Made by a program: the position numbers and the translations under genes. Positions 50,299-58,997 of a DNA stretch of 58,997 bases are shown piece after piece. This stretch comes from JAGPUQ01 sp041594335 (GTDB lineage Bacteria > Pseudomonadota > Gammaproteobacteria > Pseudomonadales > Porticoccaceae), in the NCBI GenBank assembly GCA_041594335.1, contig JBFHML010000009.1, positions 1 to 58,997 on the forward strand. The letters run 5' to 3'. The notes under the pieces were generated by a model. That model did not search any database, was not told the DNA's origin, and saw nothing but the letters and a program-made list of their open reading frames with translations. How positions within the stretch are numbered: position 1 is the first letter of the stretch; every line of letters begins with the position of its first letter.

Positions 50299-52956
50299 AT
50301 GGCAATGCGCGATGCGCAGGCACGCGTGACCCGACTGCGCGATTACCGCGCGCCGGATTTTTTTATCGATCGTACCGAGTTGTACTTTGACCTGCGACCT
50401 GGCCGCACCGAAGTGCAGGCTACCCTGAGCGTGCGCGCCAACCCGGCGCATGCGCCATTGGCGCCGGAGTTGCGCTTGATGGGAGAGGGGCTCGAGTTGC
50501 TGGAGCTGGTGCTCGACGGCCGCGCGCTGGGTACCGATGAATACCGGCTGGAAGACGGTGAACTGGTGATCCCCACCGTGCCCGCGCGTTTCGAACTGCG
50601 GTCCCGCGTTGCGATCTGTCCTGAGAACAATACGGCATTGGAAGGGCTGTATCGCTCGCGGACCCTGTACTGCACTCAGTGCGAAGCCGAGGGATTTCGC
50701 AAGATTACGTACTATCTGGATCGTCCGGATGTGCTCTCGGAGTTCATCACGACGATCGAGGCCGATGCGGCCGAGTACCCAGTATTGCTCTCGAATGGTA
50801 ATCCGGTTGCCGAGGGCAGAGCCGGCCCCGGCCGCCATTGGGTGCGCTGGCACGATCCCTTTCCCAAGCCCGCTTACCTATTTGCGTTGGTGGCGGGGGA
50901 TCTCGCGTGCTTGGAGGATAGCTTCACGACTGGTAGTGGTCGCCGGGTGGCGTTGCGGATTTACGTCGAGCCCAAGGACCTCGATAAATGCGGCCACGCC
51001 ATGGGTTCCCTGCAGCGCGCCATGCGGTGGGACGAGGAGGTATACGGTCGCGAGTACGATCTCGATATCTTCATGATTGTCGCCGTCGATGATTTCAATA
51101 TGGGGGCTATGGAGAACAAGGGTCTCAACATCTTCAATACGTCCTGTGTGCTGGCGCATCGAGAGACGACTACGGATCTCGGTTTCCAACGGGTTGAGGC
51201 GGTGGTCGCTCACGAGTACTTTCACAATTGGTCCGGGAACCGGGTCACGTGCCGGGATTGGTTCCAACTGAGCCTCAAGGAGGGGTTCACGGTCTTTCGC
51301 GACAGCGAGTTCTCCGCCGATATGGGTTCGCGCACCATCAAACGCGTGGACGACGTCAACCTGCTGCGCACCGCTCAGTTCGCCGAAGACGCCGGCCCCA
51401 CCGCGCATCCGGTGCAGCCCGATGCCTATGAGGAGATTTCGAACTTCTACACCCTGACCATCTATGAGAAGGGTGCCGAAGTGGTGCGCATGATTCATAC
51501 CCTGCTGGGGTCAGAGACCTTCCGGCGCGGCTGCGATCTGTATTTCGAACGCCATGATGGTCACGCTGTAACCATTGAGGATTTCGTTGCCGCGATGGCG
51601 GAGGTCAGCGGTCGCGATTTCGCGCAGTTCATGCGCTGGTATCGGCAGGCCGGCACACCCCAGGTACAGGTTTGCGGTCGCTATGACCCCGGGGCACAAC
51701 AGTATCGTTTGGAATTCAGCCAGCGTTGTCCGCCCACACCGGAAAGTGCCGACAAGCAGCCGTTTTTGATTCCCATCCGCTTGGGACTGGTGGGTGCCGG
51801 CGGTGATCTGCCGTTACAGGTGCCCGGGGTTGTTGCGGGTGATACGGAAATGGTGTTCGAGCTCTCGCAGGAGCGTCAAGCGATTACTTTCGAACAGGTG
51901 ACGGAGCCGCCGATTCCCTCGTTGTTACGGGGGTTTTCGGCACCGGTCAAACTCGAGTTTGACTACCGCCGCGAAGACCTGCTGCAGTTGCTGAGCCGCG
52001 ACAGCGATGGTTTCAATCGCTGGGAGGCAGGCAACCGTCTGGCGGTGCGTGAGCTCCAAACCCTGATCGAGGCATGCCGTACCGGCGCGCCGCTTTGCTT
52101 TGACGGTGCGCTGATCGACGCCTATCGGGAATTGCTGGAAGACGAGCAACTGGATCCGGCCATGGTCGCACAATTGCTCACCCTGCCCGGCGAGAGTTAT
52201 CTGAGTGAGTTGGCCGAGGTCATCGCCGTGGAGGCCATTCATGAAGCTCGCCAATTCGCGCGCCGTCAGTTGGCAGAAGCGCTGCGCGCGCAGTGGTTGG
52301 CTGTCTATGAACGCCATCGGGTCGGTGAGGCCTATCTCGCCGACGCACGGCAGATCGCGCACCGCAGCCTGCGCAACCTGGCGTTGGCCTATCTGTTGCA
52401 GCTCCCGGAAGACGAGTTCATTGAGCTGGCGTGGCAGCAGTTTGAAGATGCGGACAATCTGACCGATATCAATGCGGCCATGGCCGCGTTGCTTGGCAAT
52501 CCCGCTCCTCGGGCCCAAGCGCGGGCCCAAGAGGCGTTGCAGCGTTATTATGACCGCTGGCGCGACGAGCCTTTGGTCGTCAATCAATGGTTTCAATTGC
52601 AGGCTGGATGTCCACTGCCCGGCGGATTGGAACGGGTGCAGGCGCTGATGGAACATCCCGCATTCGAGTTGCGCAATCCCAACAAGGTCCGCGCGCTGAT
52701 TGGCGCCTTCAGCGTGGGCAACCTAGTCAACTTTCATCGCGCCGATGGCGCCGGTTACGAATTTCTCGCCGCTCAGGTGCGCGTCCTCGATGGCCTCAAT
52801 CCGCAGATTGCTGCGCGATTGCTCGTCCCGATGACTCGCTGGCGGAAATACCCCGAGCCGCGCGCGGGTCAGATGCGGTCTGCGTTGCAGTCGGTGTTGG
52901 CCACGCCGGGACTTTCCGGGGACAGCCACGAGATTGCCTCCAAAGCATTGCGCTAG
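50299..52956 (+). CDS. pepN: Aminopeptidase N
   Basis: 885 residues, M1 zinc metalloprotease. I placed the start at the ATG at 50299, behind GACGAGGAG. The exopeptidase motif is MGAMENKGLN. Zinc ligands His305, His309 and Glu328 form HEYFHNW plus 18 residues plus Glu. DYRAPDFFIDRTELYFDL at the start and the helical C-terminal domain are as in E. coli PepN. It removes N-terminal residues from peptides in the cytosol. A small helical protein gene follows 37 bp later. Confidence 0.96.
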   Translation: MAMRDAQARVTRLRDYRAPDFFIDRTELYFDLRPGRTEVQATLSVRANPAHAPLAPELRLMGEGLELLELVLDGRALGTDEYRLEDGELVIPTVPARFELRSRVAICPENNTALEGLYRSRTLYCTQCEAEGFRKITYYLDRPDVLSEFITTIEADAAEYPVLLSNGNPVAEGRAGPGRHWVRWHDPFPKPAYLFALVAGDLACLEDSFTTGSGRRVALRIYVEPKDLDKCGHAMGSLQRAMRWDEEVYGREYDLDIFMIVAVDDFNMGAMENKGLNIFNTSCVLAHRETTTDLGFQRVEAVVAHEYFHNWSGNRVTCRDWFQLSLKEGFTVFRDSEFSADMGSRTIKRVDDVNLLRTAQFAEDAGPTAHPVQPDAYEEISNFYTLTIYEKGAEVVRMIHTLLGSETFRRGCDLYFERHDGHAVTIEDFVAAMAEVSGRDFAQFMRWYRQAGTPQVQVCGRYDPGAQQYRLEFSQRCPPTPESADKQPFLIPIRLGLVGAGGDLPLQVPGVVAGDTEMVFELSQERQAITFEQVTEPPIPSLLRGFSAPVKLEFDYRREDLLQLLSRDSDGFNRWEAGNRLAVRELQTLIEACRTGAPLCFDGALIDAYRELLEDEQLDPAMVAQLLTLPGESYLSELAEVIAVEAIHEARQFARRQLAEALRAQWLAVYERHRVGEAYLADARQIAHRSLRNLALAYLLQLPEDEFIELAWQQFEDADNLTDINAAMAALLGNPAPRAQARAQEALQRYYDRWRDEPLVVNQWFQLQAGCPLPGGLERVQALMEHPAFELRNPNKVRALIGAFSVGNLVNFHRADGAGYEFLAAQVRVLDGLNPQIAARLLVPMTRWRKYPEPRAGQMRSALQSVLATPGLSGDSHEIASKALR

Positions 52957-52993
52957 GAACCCGGGCTTTGCCACTGTAGATGAGGAGTGCCGC

Positions 52994-53449
52994 ATGACCT
53001 ATAAGACCGTCAAGGATATCGTGGACCACGCCCGCAAGCTGCACGAGGCGCTGTCTCGCCAGTACGGGGAGCTGGAGCAACTCACCACTTCAGAGCGGGC
53101 ACAGCTGATGCTCGGTTACCTCAACCGGCACGAGCGCCGACTCGCACAGGCCCTGGGTGACTACGAGGAAGATGCCGCACGGGGCATTATGGACACCTGG
53201 TTGCAGTACGCGCCCGACCTAGACCTCGACCCTTTGGTGAAGGCCGTGCGCGACGTGGACTTGAACGACATCGAGGCGCTGGTCGAAGTCGCGCTGAAAG
53301 TCGATCACTGCCTGCTCAAAATTTACGAAGAAATGGAGGAACAGGCGCCGGTGGAGTCCTTGCGCGAGGTGGCGCGCGCCCTGCAGCAAATCGAGAGCAA
53401 TGAAGAGCGGATGCTGGCTCGGGATGCGCTTCGCTTGAACGACTTTTAG
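52994..53449 (+). CDS. Small all-helical protein, unknown
   Basis: 151 residues from the ATG at 52994, behind GATGAGGAG. It is highly charged with heptad-like stretches (VDHARKLHEALSRQYGELEQ, LLKIYEEMEEQAPVESLREV), suggesting a four-helix bundle, possibly ferritin-like. I do not recognise the family. It follows pepN by 37 bp, so it may be on the same transcript, and is followed by a methyltransferase gene 19 bp later. Confidence 0.72.
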   Translation: MTYKTVKDIVDHARKLHEALSRQYGELEQLTTSERAQLMLGYLNRHERRLAQALGDYEEDAARGIMDTWLQYAPDLDLDPLVKAVRDVDLNDIEALVEVALKVDHCLLKIYEEMEEQAPVESLREVARALQQIESNEERMLARDALRLNDF

Positions 53450-53468
53450 CATCGCCGGTTCGCTGGCT

Positions 53469-54140
53469 GTGGAATCGCGCTCTTGGTCCTGCCCGCTGGC
53501 CCAGGCGTCCTGCCCGGTATGCGGCGATCCGCGCACGCGGGCGTTCTGTGAAGTCGATGGGCGCACCTATGGGCGTTGTACCCTATGTCATGCAACCTTT
53601 CTCGACCCCGTGCAGCTACCGGATGCCGCCGCTGAATTGGCGCACTACCGTTTGCACGACAACGATCCCACGGATGCAGGTTACCGTGCCTTCCTCAACC
53701 GCCTCGCCGAGCCGCTGCGTCGGCGGTTGTCGACGGGCGCCCGGGGGCTCGATTATGGCTGTGGCCCTGGCCCGGCGCTGGCGGCGATGTTACGTGACGC
53801 TGGCCATCCAATGGCCGTCTACGATCCCTTTTTCGCCCCCGATGCCCGCGTGCTCGCGGAGCGCTACGACTTCGTCACCTGTACCGAAGCGATAGAGCAT
53901 TTTCACTACCCGGCGCGGGAGTTTGCTCGCCTTGCCCGGCTACTTCGTCCCGGTGGCTGGCTGGGGCTGATGACCGAGTTTCAAAGCGGGGATCATCGCT
54001 TCGCTTCCTGGCATTATCGCCGCGATCCCACGCACGTGGTGTTCTACCGGGAGGAGACCCTGCGCTATCTGGCGGCGCGGGCGGGTTGGGAATGCGAGAT
54101 CCCGCGGCGCAATGTGGCCCTGCTACGCAAGCCTGGCTAG
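53469..54140 (+). CDS. Class I SAM methyltransferase with N-terminal zinc ribbon
   Basis: 223 residues from a GTG at 53469. The N-terminus has two Cys pairs (CPVCGDPRTRAFC and CTLCHATF), a likely zinc ribbon. The SAM loop is GLDYGCGPGPALAAM, and FVTCTEAIEHFHYPAREFAR is the motif of UbiE/Coq5-type folds. The substrate is unknown. The 3' end overlaps the convergent carboxyltransferase gene by four bases. Confidence 0.83.
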   Translation: MESRSWSCPLAQASCPVCGDPRTRAFCEVDGRTYGRCTLCHATFLDPVQLPDAAAELAHYRLHDNDPTDAGYRAFLNRLAEPLRRRLSTGARGLDYGCGPGPALAAMLRDAGHPMAVYDPFFAPDARVLAERYDFVTCTEAIEHFHYPAREFARLARLLRPGGWLGLMTEFQSGDHRFASWHYRRDPTHVVFYREETLRYLAARAGWECEIPRRNVALLRKPG

Positions 54141-55927
54141 GGATCCAGCGGGTGGGCGAGTAGGGCGCGGAGGATCACGCCACGGGTATCCTGTGGTTCA
54201 ATCACGGCGTCGATTTCTAGGTGAGCGGCGGCTTCCGCCGCCTTGCCGCGTTCATACATTGCGCTCAGCAGCTTGGCGAACAGCGCATCGCGCGGGCCTC
54301 CGGCCGGGGCGGCGTCCAGTTCTCGCTTAAAGCCGAGGTGGACTGCCCCCTCGAGGCCCATGGCACCGAACTCGCCCGTCGGCCAGGCTGCGGCATAGAC
54401 GGGTCGAGAGAAGCTGCCTCCGGTCATGGCGATAGCGCCGAGCCCGTAACCCTTGCGCAAAAAAATGGATACCAGCGGTGATCGCAGCCGCGCTCCCGCA
54501 ATGAAAAGGTCCGACATCACCCGTACCGCGCCCTCGGTTTCACTATCCGGACCGACCATGAATCCCGGCGTGTCAATCAGCGAGACCACTGGCAGATCGA
54601 AGTCGTCGCACAGCTTGAGAAAGCGCGCCGCGCTCGCCGAGCCCTGAGTGTCGATCGCCCCGCCGAGTATGCGGCAGTCGTTGGCCAGTACGCCCAGGGG
54701 GCGTCCTTCGATGCGTAGCAAGCCGGTAATCAGGGTGCGCCCGTGGTCTGGGCGGATTTCGATGAACGAATCGGTATCGGCCAGGGTGGTGATGATGCGG
54801 CGTATGTCGTAGCTGAAGCGGCGGTCGGCGGGTATCAAATCCCAGAGGCGGCGTTGGTCTGCACAGCGCCAGTCGTCGACCGGACCCTGAAAATAGCTGA
54901 GAAGTTGGCGTGCTAGCCGCGTCGCGTCGCGTTCGTCTTCTGCCAGTACATCGATCACCCCGGTGCGGGTCTGTACGTCGGTCGGGCCGATCGCAGTCGG
55001 GGCGACGCTGCCGAGGCCGCCGCCCTCGATCATCGCCGGGCCGGCCATGCCGATCCAGGAGGCGCGCGTTGCGACCGTAACGTCCGCGCAGCCAAATAGG
55101 GCGGCGTTGCCGGCAAAGCAGTAACCGTTGTTGACGGCAATGCGCGGCACCCGTCCGGCCAGGCTCGCCCAGGCCGCGAAGGTCGTCACCTCCATGCCGA
55201 CCTCCTGGTCGGTATCGCCTGGGCGGCCGCCGCCGCCCTCGGTGTACATCACTACCGGCAGTTGCAGGTCGGCAGCGAGATGCAAGGCGCGATCCAGTTT
55301 GCGGTGGTGGAAAAAGCCCTGGGTGCCGGCCAGCACCGTGTAGTCATTGACGATCACGGCAGCCCGTGCCCGTTGTGCTGGAAACAGATCGGCGTTGATG
55401 GTGGCCGTCCCGGTAATGACCCCGTCGGCGGCGGTTTGGATTGCCAGCTCCTCGAAATCCCGGCGGCTGCGCTGGGCGGCTACCGCGAGCTGACCGTATT
55501 CTTGAAAGGAACCGGGATCGCATAGGTCGGCGAGATTTTCGCGTGCAGTCCGGAAGCCGCGGTCATGGCGTTTGCTAGTGGCTTCGGCACGTTGTGGGTC
55601 CAGTGTTTTCGCCAAGCGGCCGCGCAGCTCGGCTTGCAATTGGTGCTTATCGAGTAGCTGCGGCATTGCCGGACGGCGGTTGGATTGGGGGCGGGTTTCA
55701 CTTGCGATGCGGATGCTGCAGATCAGGGCGTGTTCGGCCAAATTTTCTCCGGCCGCGGCATGAAGGCGCTCGACGACGCCGGCGACCGCGGAATGAATCG
55801 GCAGTTCGCCAGCGGCAGTGTCCAGCACGCCGAGCAGGGCTCCTGGCGCGATGTGTGCCCCGGTCGCCACTTCAAGGCGAGTGAGGGTGGCGGCACGCGG
55901 TGCGGTAATCGAGATGACACGGCTCAT
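54137..55927 (-). CDS. Acyl-CoA carboxyltransferase fused to a degenerate biotinyl domain
   Basis: 596 residues. Residues 1-75 align with biotinyl/lipoyl domains (ITAPRAATLTRLEV, AGVVERLHAAAGENLAEHAL), but the biotin site EAMKM is DTAAG at 36-40, so the modified Lys is Ala39. After a short linker the remainder (about 95-590) is a carboxyltransferase of the MCC/PCC type: YTEGGGGRPGDTD, GPAMIEGGGLGSV, LIDTPGFMVGPDSE and GLGAIAMTGGSF. It lacks a biotin carboxylase neighbour. Either it takes carboxyl from another BCCP, or it does something else, such as decarboxylation. The first ATG gives the N-terminal domain, and no better start exists before the carboxyltransferase part. Confidence 0.83.
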   Translation of the reverse strand: MSRVISITAPRAATLTRLEVATGAHIAPGALLGVLDTAAGELPIHSAVAGVVERLHAAAGENLAEHALICSIRIASETRPQSNRRPAMPQLLDKHQLQAELRGRLAKTLDPQRAEATSKRHDRGFRTARENLADLCDPGSFQEYGQLAVAAQRSRRDFEELAIQTAADGVITGTATINADLFPAQRARAAVIVNDYTVLAGTQGFFHHRKLDRALHLAADLQLPVVMYTEGGGGRPGDTDQEVGMEVTTFAAWASLAGRVPRIAVNNGYCFAGNAALFGCADVTVATRASWIGMAGPAMIEGGGLGSVAPTAIGPTDVQTRTGVIDVLAEDERDATRLARQLLSYFQGPVDDWRCADQRRLWDLIPADRRFSYDIRRIITTLADTDSFIEIRPDHGRTLITGLLRIEGRPLGVLANDCRILGGAIDTQGSASAARFLKLCDDFDLPVVSLIDTPGFMVGPDSETEGAVRVMSDLFIAGARLRSPLVSIFLRKGYGLGAIAMTGGSFSRPVYAAAWPTGEFGAMGLEGAVHLGFKRELDAAPAGGPRDALFAKLLSAMYERGKAAEAAAHLEIDAVIEPQDTRGVILRALLAHPLDP

Positions 55928-56042
55928 GGGGGCTTTCCGCAGGCCGGCGTGTGCGTGGCGCGTGAGCCGGCGACAGAAGAATTGTAGCCGCTGCCGTGCG
56001 GATAAGAGAACGCAGCCGCGACCCGGACCGTGACAGGAATGA

Positions 56043-57836
56043 TTAGGGGATGACCGAGATTCGCCCTTCCGAGGCCGCGTCGAACGGCTGCGGCAGGCCC
56101 CCGATGTGCTGGATCAGGGCATCCAGCTCGGCTGGCCCGACCGTGCGATCCGTGCCCTCGGTGAGCACGCTGAAGTTGTCACCGCCGCTCGCCAGAAAAC
56201 GGTTTACGGTGACGCTGTAGGTGGCGATCGGGTTCAGCGGCGTGCCATTGATTTGGATGCTGGCCGGATCGATGTTGTTGTCTGTGAAGGTCGCCGGGTC
56301 ATTTTCCCGCCAGCGGTAGCGCAGTCCGGAGGGCTTCAGTACCCGGGCGAAGGGCTGGCCGGCCCACTGCTGGTTGAGCAGGGCGATCAGTTGCGCGCCG
56401 CTCAGGGTCAGGCGCACCAGGTCGTTGCCAAAGGGTTGGACGCCGAACAGCTCGCCCCAGGTGACTTCGCCGGCAAGAATATCGTCGCGGATGCCGCCTG
56501 GGTTCATCAAGGCGATCTCGGTGCCCATGGCGGCGCGCTGGGCGTCGGCGATCAGATTGCCCAGCGCCGATTCGCCGGCGGCAGTTTCGGCGCGGGTGAT
56601 GTCGCGGGCAGCGGTCCCCACCACCTGCTCGATCCGGGGGGCGACCCTGGCGGCGGCCTCTGCGACCTGCGCGGCGACTTCGGCATCGGGTGTGAGTCCC
56701 GGGCCTGCGTCCGCCCAGGTGGTCAGGATGCGCGCCGACTTGTAGACGATGTCGCGGCTGGCCGGGTCGATGGCGAGATCGATGTCGCCATAGGCGGTGC
56801 CTGCCGAAAACGCCTGGGTGACCAGGATGGGCGTGCCACGGTAGGTCTCTACCAGCGCATTGGTGAAGCCATGGGCGTGCCCGGAAACCACCAGGTCCAC
56901 CTCGTCGTCGAGGCGCCGCACGATCTCGCCGATGGCGCCGTCGAGCGTGATCGGGTCGGCCGGAGTGGGGTCCGCCGAGCCCGGACTCTGCCGGGTGCCC
57001 TGGTGGATGCTGACGATGATCGCCCGCACGCCGCGGTGACGTAGGCGTCTCACCTCGGCGTTAATGGATTCGGCCTCGTCGCGGAATGCCAGCCCGGCGA
57101 TACCGCTGGGGGTGACGATACTTGGCGTCTCACGCAGGACGGCGCCGATGATGGCCACCGGCAGGCCCTGCACCCGTTTGATCACCGCCGGGGGCAGCAG
57201 GGGTTCGCCGTCGTCGGCCCAGACCACATTGGCGCTCACCGTGGGAAAGCGGGCGCCGCGCCAGGGATCTTCCTGAAAGGGGCCCGCCGGGTGGTTGCCA
57301 CCCTCCAGCAGACGCAACAGTTCGTCGGTACCCTCGTCGAACTCGTGGTTACCCAGAGTGCCGACCACATTACACAGCGGATGCAGCTTGAAGCGATAGC
57401 TGCAATGGCGATTGGCGAGCAGGTTGAGAAAGCCGATTGCGGGTTCGTCCTGGAGGAGCGCGGACACCGGCGGGCTAGCGCCCACTTGATCGCCGGCATG
57501 CACCAGCAGTGCACCCTGGGGTGCCGCCGCCTCCGCCGCGCGCAGATAGGCGGCAAGCACCGCCGCGCCGCCCGCTGGCCGCCCCAACAGACTGCGTGAT
57601 TCGAGCTGGCCATGAAAATCGTTGATGCCGAGCACCTTGAAGCGGACCCAGGCTTCGGGACGTGTCGATGACGAGCGCTGCCAAGTCACGGATCTTGCGG
57701 CGGCCGCGCGCAGTGCCGGGCTGCTTTCGGAAAAAGGGGTGTGATCCTGGTGGCTGTCCGGGGTTGCCTCTGCCGGGGCGCCGGCGAGGCAGCCGGCGGT
57801 CAGCACGGCGGCGGCGAAGCGGCGTGGAGCGACCAT
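56043..57836 (-). CDS. Exported 5'-nucleotidase/2',3'-cyclic phosphodiesterase family protein
   Basis: 597 residues from the ATG at 57836, opening a signal peptide (MVAPRRFAAAVLTAGCLAGA) cut near APAEA. The metallophosphatase half has GINDFHGQ, HAGDQVGASPP, GTLGNHEFDEG and VVSGHAHGF. The C-terminal 5'-nucleotidase half has MNPGGIRDDI and FGVQPFGNDLV. It should hydrolyse nucleotides in the periplasm to scavenge phosphate and nucleosides. The upstream 293 bp to the divergent monooxygenase gene hold no other gene. Confidence 0.92.
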   Translation of the reverse strand: MVAPRRFAAAVLTAGCLAGAPAEATPDSHQDHTPFSESSPALRAAAARSVTWQRSSSTRPEAWVRFKVLGINDFHGQLESRSLLGRPAGGAAVLAAYLRAAEAAAPQGALLVHAGDQVGASPPVSALLQDEPAIGFLNLLANRHCSYRFKLHPLCNVVGTLGNHEFDEGTDELLRLLEGGNHPAGPFQEDPWRGARFPTVSANVVWADDGEPLLPPAVIKRVQGLPVAIIGAVLRETPSIVTPSGIAGLAFRDEAESINAEVRRLRHRGVRAIIVSIHQGTRQSPGSADPTPADPITLDGAIGEIVRRLDDEVDLVVSGHAHGFTNALVETYRGTPILVTQAFSAGTAYGDIDLAIDPASRDIVYKSARILTTWADAGPGLTPDAEVAAQVAEAAARVAPRIEQVVGTAARDITRAETAAGESALGNLIADAQRAAMGTEIALMNPGGIRDDILAGEVTWGELFGVQPFGNDLVRLTLSGAQLIALLNQQWAGQPFARVLKPSGLRYRWRENDPATFTDNNIDPASIQINGTPLNPIATYSVTVNRFLASGGDNFSVLTEGTDRTVGPAELDALIQHIGGLPQPFDAASEGRISVIP

Positions 57837-58129
57837 GGCGAACCTCCGCTGTGATCCCGGATGTTCGTCAGTGTTCGGTGTCTTTGTGCACCGGGGTTGA
57901 CGGTGGGGTGACAGCGCGGTGACCGCCGCGACCGGCCGGCCGGCATCCCGGCCTTGCCATTCGCAATAGTGGCGGTAACCATAGGCTCTATCCGGAAATT
58001 CAACGACTCCGCCCAACGGGCCCGAGAAAGCGGAGGTCGTGCACTCTGATGTCGACTGCCGATGGCTGACGAATCCCTACCCGTTTCTTTGACTGTCTTC
58101 TTGCACACTATCGCTCCGGGAGCCTTTCC

Positions 58130-58997
58130 ATGACGACAACCAAGCCCTACACCACCGATCCGGCCGAATTGGGCTTTGACCCCGAGGTACTGCGTCACAA
58201 GTACGCACACGAGCGCGACAAGCGCCTACGGCCTGAGGGCTTTGGCCAGTACCGCGCGGCCAGCGGATCTTTGCGTGAGTTCATGATCGACCACTACGCC
58301 GAGCCCTTCGAGCGCGAGCCGCTAAACGACGAGGTCGAGTTCGCCATCATCGGCGGCGGTTTCGGCGGCCTGTTGGCCGGCGCGCGGCTGCGCGAGATCG
58401 GCGTCGAGCATATTCGCATCATCGACCGCGCCGGCGACTTCGGCGGCACCTGGTATTGGAACCGCTACCCGGGCGCGCAGTGCGACATCGAATCCTACGT
58501 GTACATGCCGTTGCTCGACGAGCTCGACTACGTACCCACCGAGCGCTACGCGCATGCGCCAGAGCTGCTCCAGCACAGCATCAACATCGCTCGGCACTAC
58601 GATCTCTACCGCGATACCTGCTTCCAGACGGAAGTCACCGGCATGGAATGGGAGGAGGACAGCCGGCGCTGGATCATTCGTACCAACCGTGGCGATGCGA
58701 TCCGCGCCCGCTTCGTGGCGATGGCCAACGGTCCGCTGACGCGTCCCAAGCTGCCGGGCCTCCCGGGCGTGGAGAAGTTTCAGGGGCATCGCTTTCACAC
58801 CAGCCGCTGGGACTACGACTACACCGGGGGCAGCAGCGACGGCAATCTGCACAAGTTGCGTGACAAGCGGGTGGGCATCATTGGCACCGGCGCCACCGCC
58901 ATCCAGTGCATCCCGCATCTCGGCGCAAACGCCCAGCATCTGTATGTGTTTCAGCGGACGCCCTCGTCGGTCGACGTGCGCAACAATGCGCCCACCG
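58130..58997 (+). CDS. Flavin-containing Baeyer-Villiger monooxygenase, N-terminal part (3' end outside window)
   Basis: 289 residues are visible before the right edge. The ATG at 58130 is preceded by GGGAG. An N-terminal arm of about 65 residues precedes the FAD loop EFAIIGGGFGGLLAGARLRE. GTWYWNRYPGAQCDIESYVY is typical of this class. FQGHRFHTSRWD is the Baeyer-Villiger fingerprint FxGxxxHxxxW(P/D). The NADPH loop GIIGTGATAIQ follows. It inserts oxygen next to a ketone to give an ester or lactone. The long N-terminal arm is as in larger steroid/cycloketone BVMOs. The substrate cannot be read. Confidence 0.93.
   Translation, partial: MTTTKPYTTDPAELGFDPEVLRHKYAHERDKRLRPEGFGQYRAASGSLREFMIDHYAEPFEREPLNDEVEFAIIGGGFGGLLAGARLREIGVEHIRIIDRAGDFGGTWYWNRYPGAQCDIESYVYMPLLDELDYVPTERYAHAPELLQHSINIARHYDLYRDTCFQTEVTGMEWEEDSRRWIIRTNRGDAIRARFVAMANGPLTRPKLPGLPGVEKFQGHRFHTSRWDYDYTGGSSDGNLHKLRDKRVGIIGTGATAIQCIPHLGANAQHLYVFQRTPSSVDVRNNAPT

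Overview
The window reads as chromosomal DNA of a GC-rich gammaproteobacterium. Supporting genes are the PilSR/PilY1/PilE/PilU type IV pilus set, PrmB, PdxB, EpmC, bimodular QueF, AlaA, a YadGH-type ABC exporter and the tRNA-Cys/tRNA-Leu(UAA) pair. I cannot name the genus. Many acyl-CoA and oxygenase genes suggest an aerobic degrader of branched-chain, cyclic or terpenoid/steroid-like compounds. I see no phage, insertion sequence, integrase or CRISPR array.

Layout. 0-11 kb: type IV pilus genes (pilY1 cut by the left edge, pilE, the pilS-pilR two-component pair on the other strand, pilU) interrupted by nadE and an acyl-CoA dehydrogenase. 11-17 kb: a leucine/isovalerate (liu-type) operon on the minus strand, in transcription order isovaleryl-CoA dehydrogenase, a PECR-like SDR, and the methylcrotonyl-CoA carboxylase beta and alpha subunits, closed by a strong terminator hairpin. 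17-20.7 kb: a possible extracytoplasmic metal/electron-transfer module of multicopper oxidase, porin, flavinylated FMN-binding protein and PepSY membrane protein, with a Fur-like site over the porin promoter. 20.7-25.5 kb: CPXCG protein, thiolase, prmB, aroC and an MFS transporter.

25-38 kb is a catabolic neighbourhood: Rieske oxygenase, alpha/beta hydrolase, luciferase-like monooxygenase, TetR regulator, carboxylesterase, an NHL/SMP-30-type lipoprotein, two adjacent acyl-CoA dehydrogenase subunits (one without the catalytic Glu), a crotonase lacking both usual Glu residues, and a double-hotdog thioesterase. Palindromes lie in several of its promoter regions. 38-49 kb is mostly housekeeping: thiamine-binding protein, tusA, epmC, pdxB, alaA, msrB, four tRNA genes, yadGH, queF, a class IIIb adenylate cyclase and rsuA. 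49-59 kb has a BKACE enzyme, pepN, a methyltransferase, an acyl-CoA carboxyltransferase fused to a biotinyl-like domain without its lysine, a 5'-nucleotidase, and a Baeyer-Villiger monooxygenase cut by the right edge.

The clearest unusual item is a 228-nt group I intron of the Azoarcus/cyanobacterial type in the anticodon loop of tRNA-Leu(UAA) (47849-48076). Conserved core segments, an internal guide sequence and a compensatory P7 pairing support it. Next come the flavinylated iron-redox-like module at 17-20.7 kb and the carboxyltransferase with a degenerate biotinyl domain.
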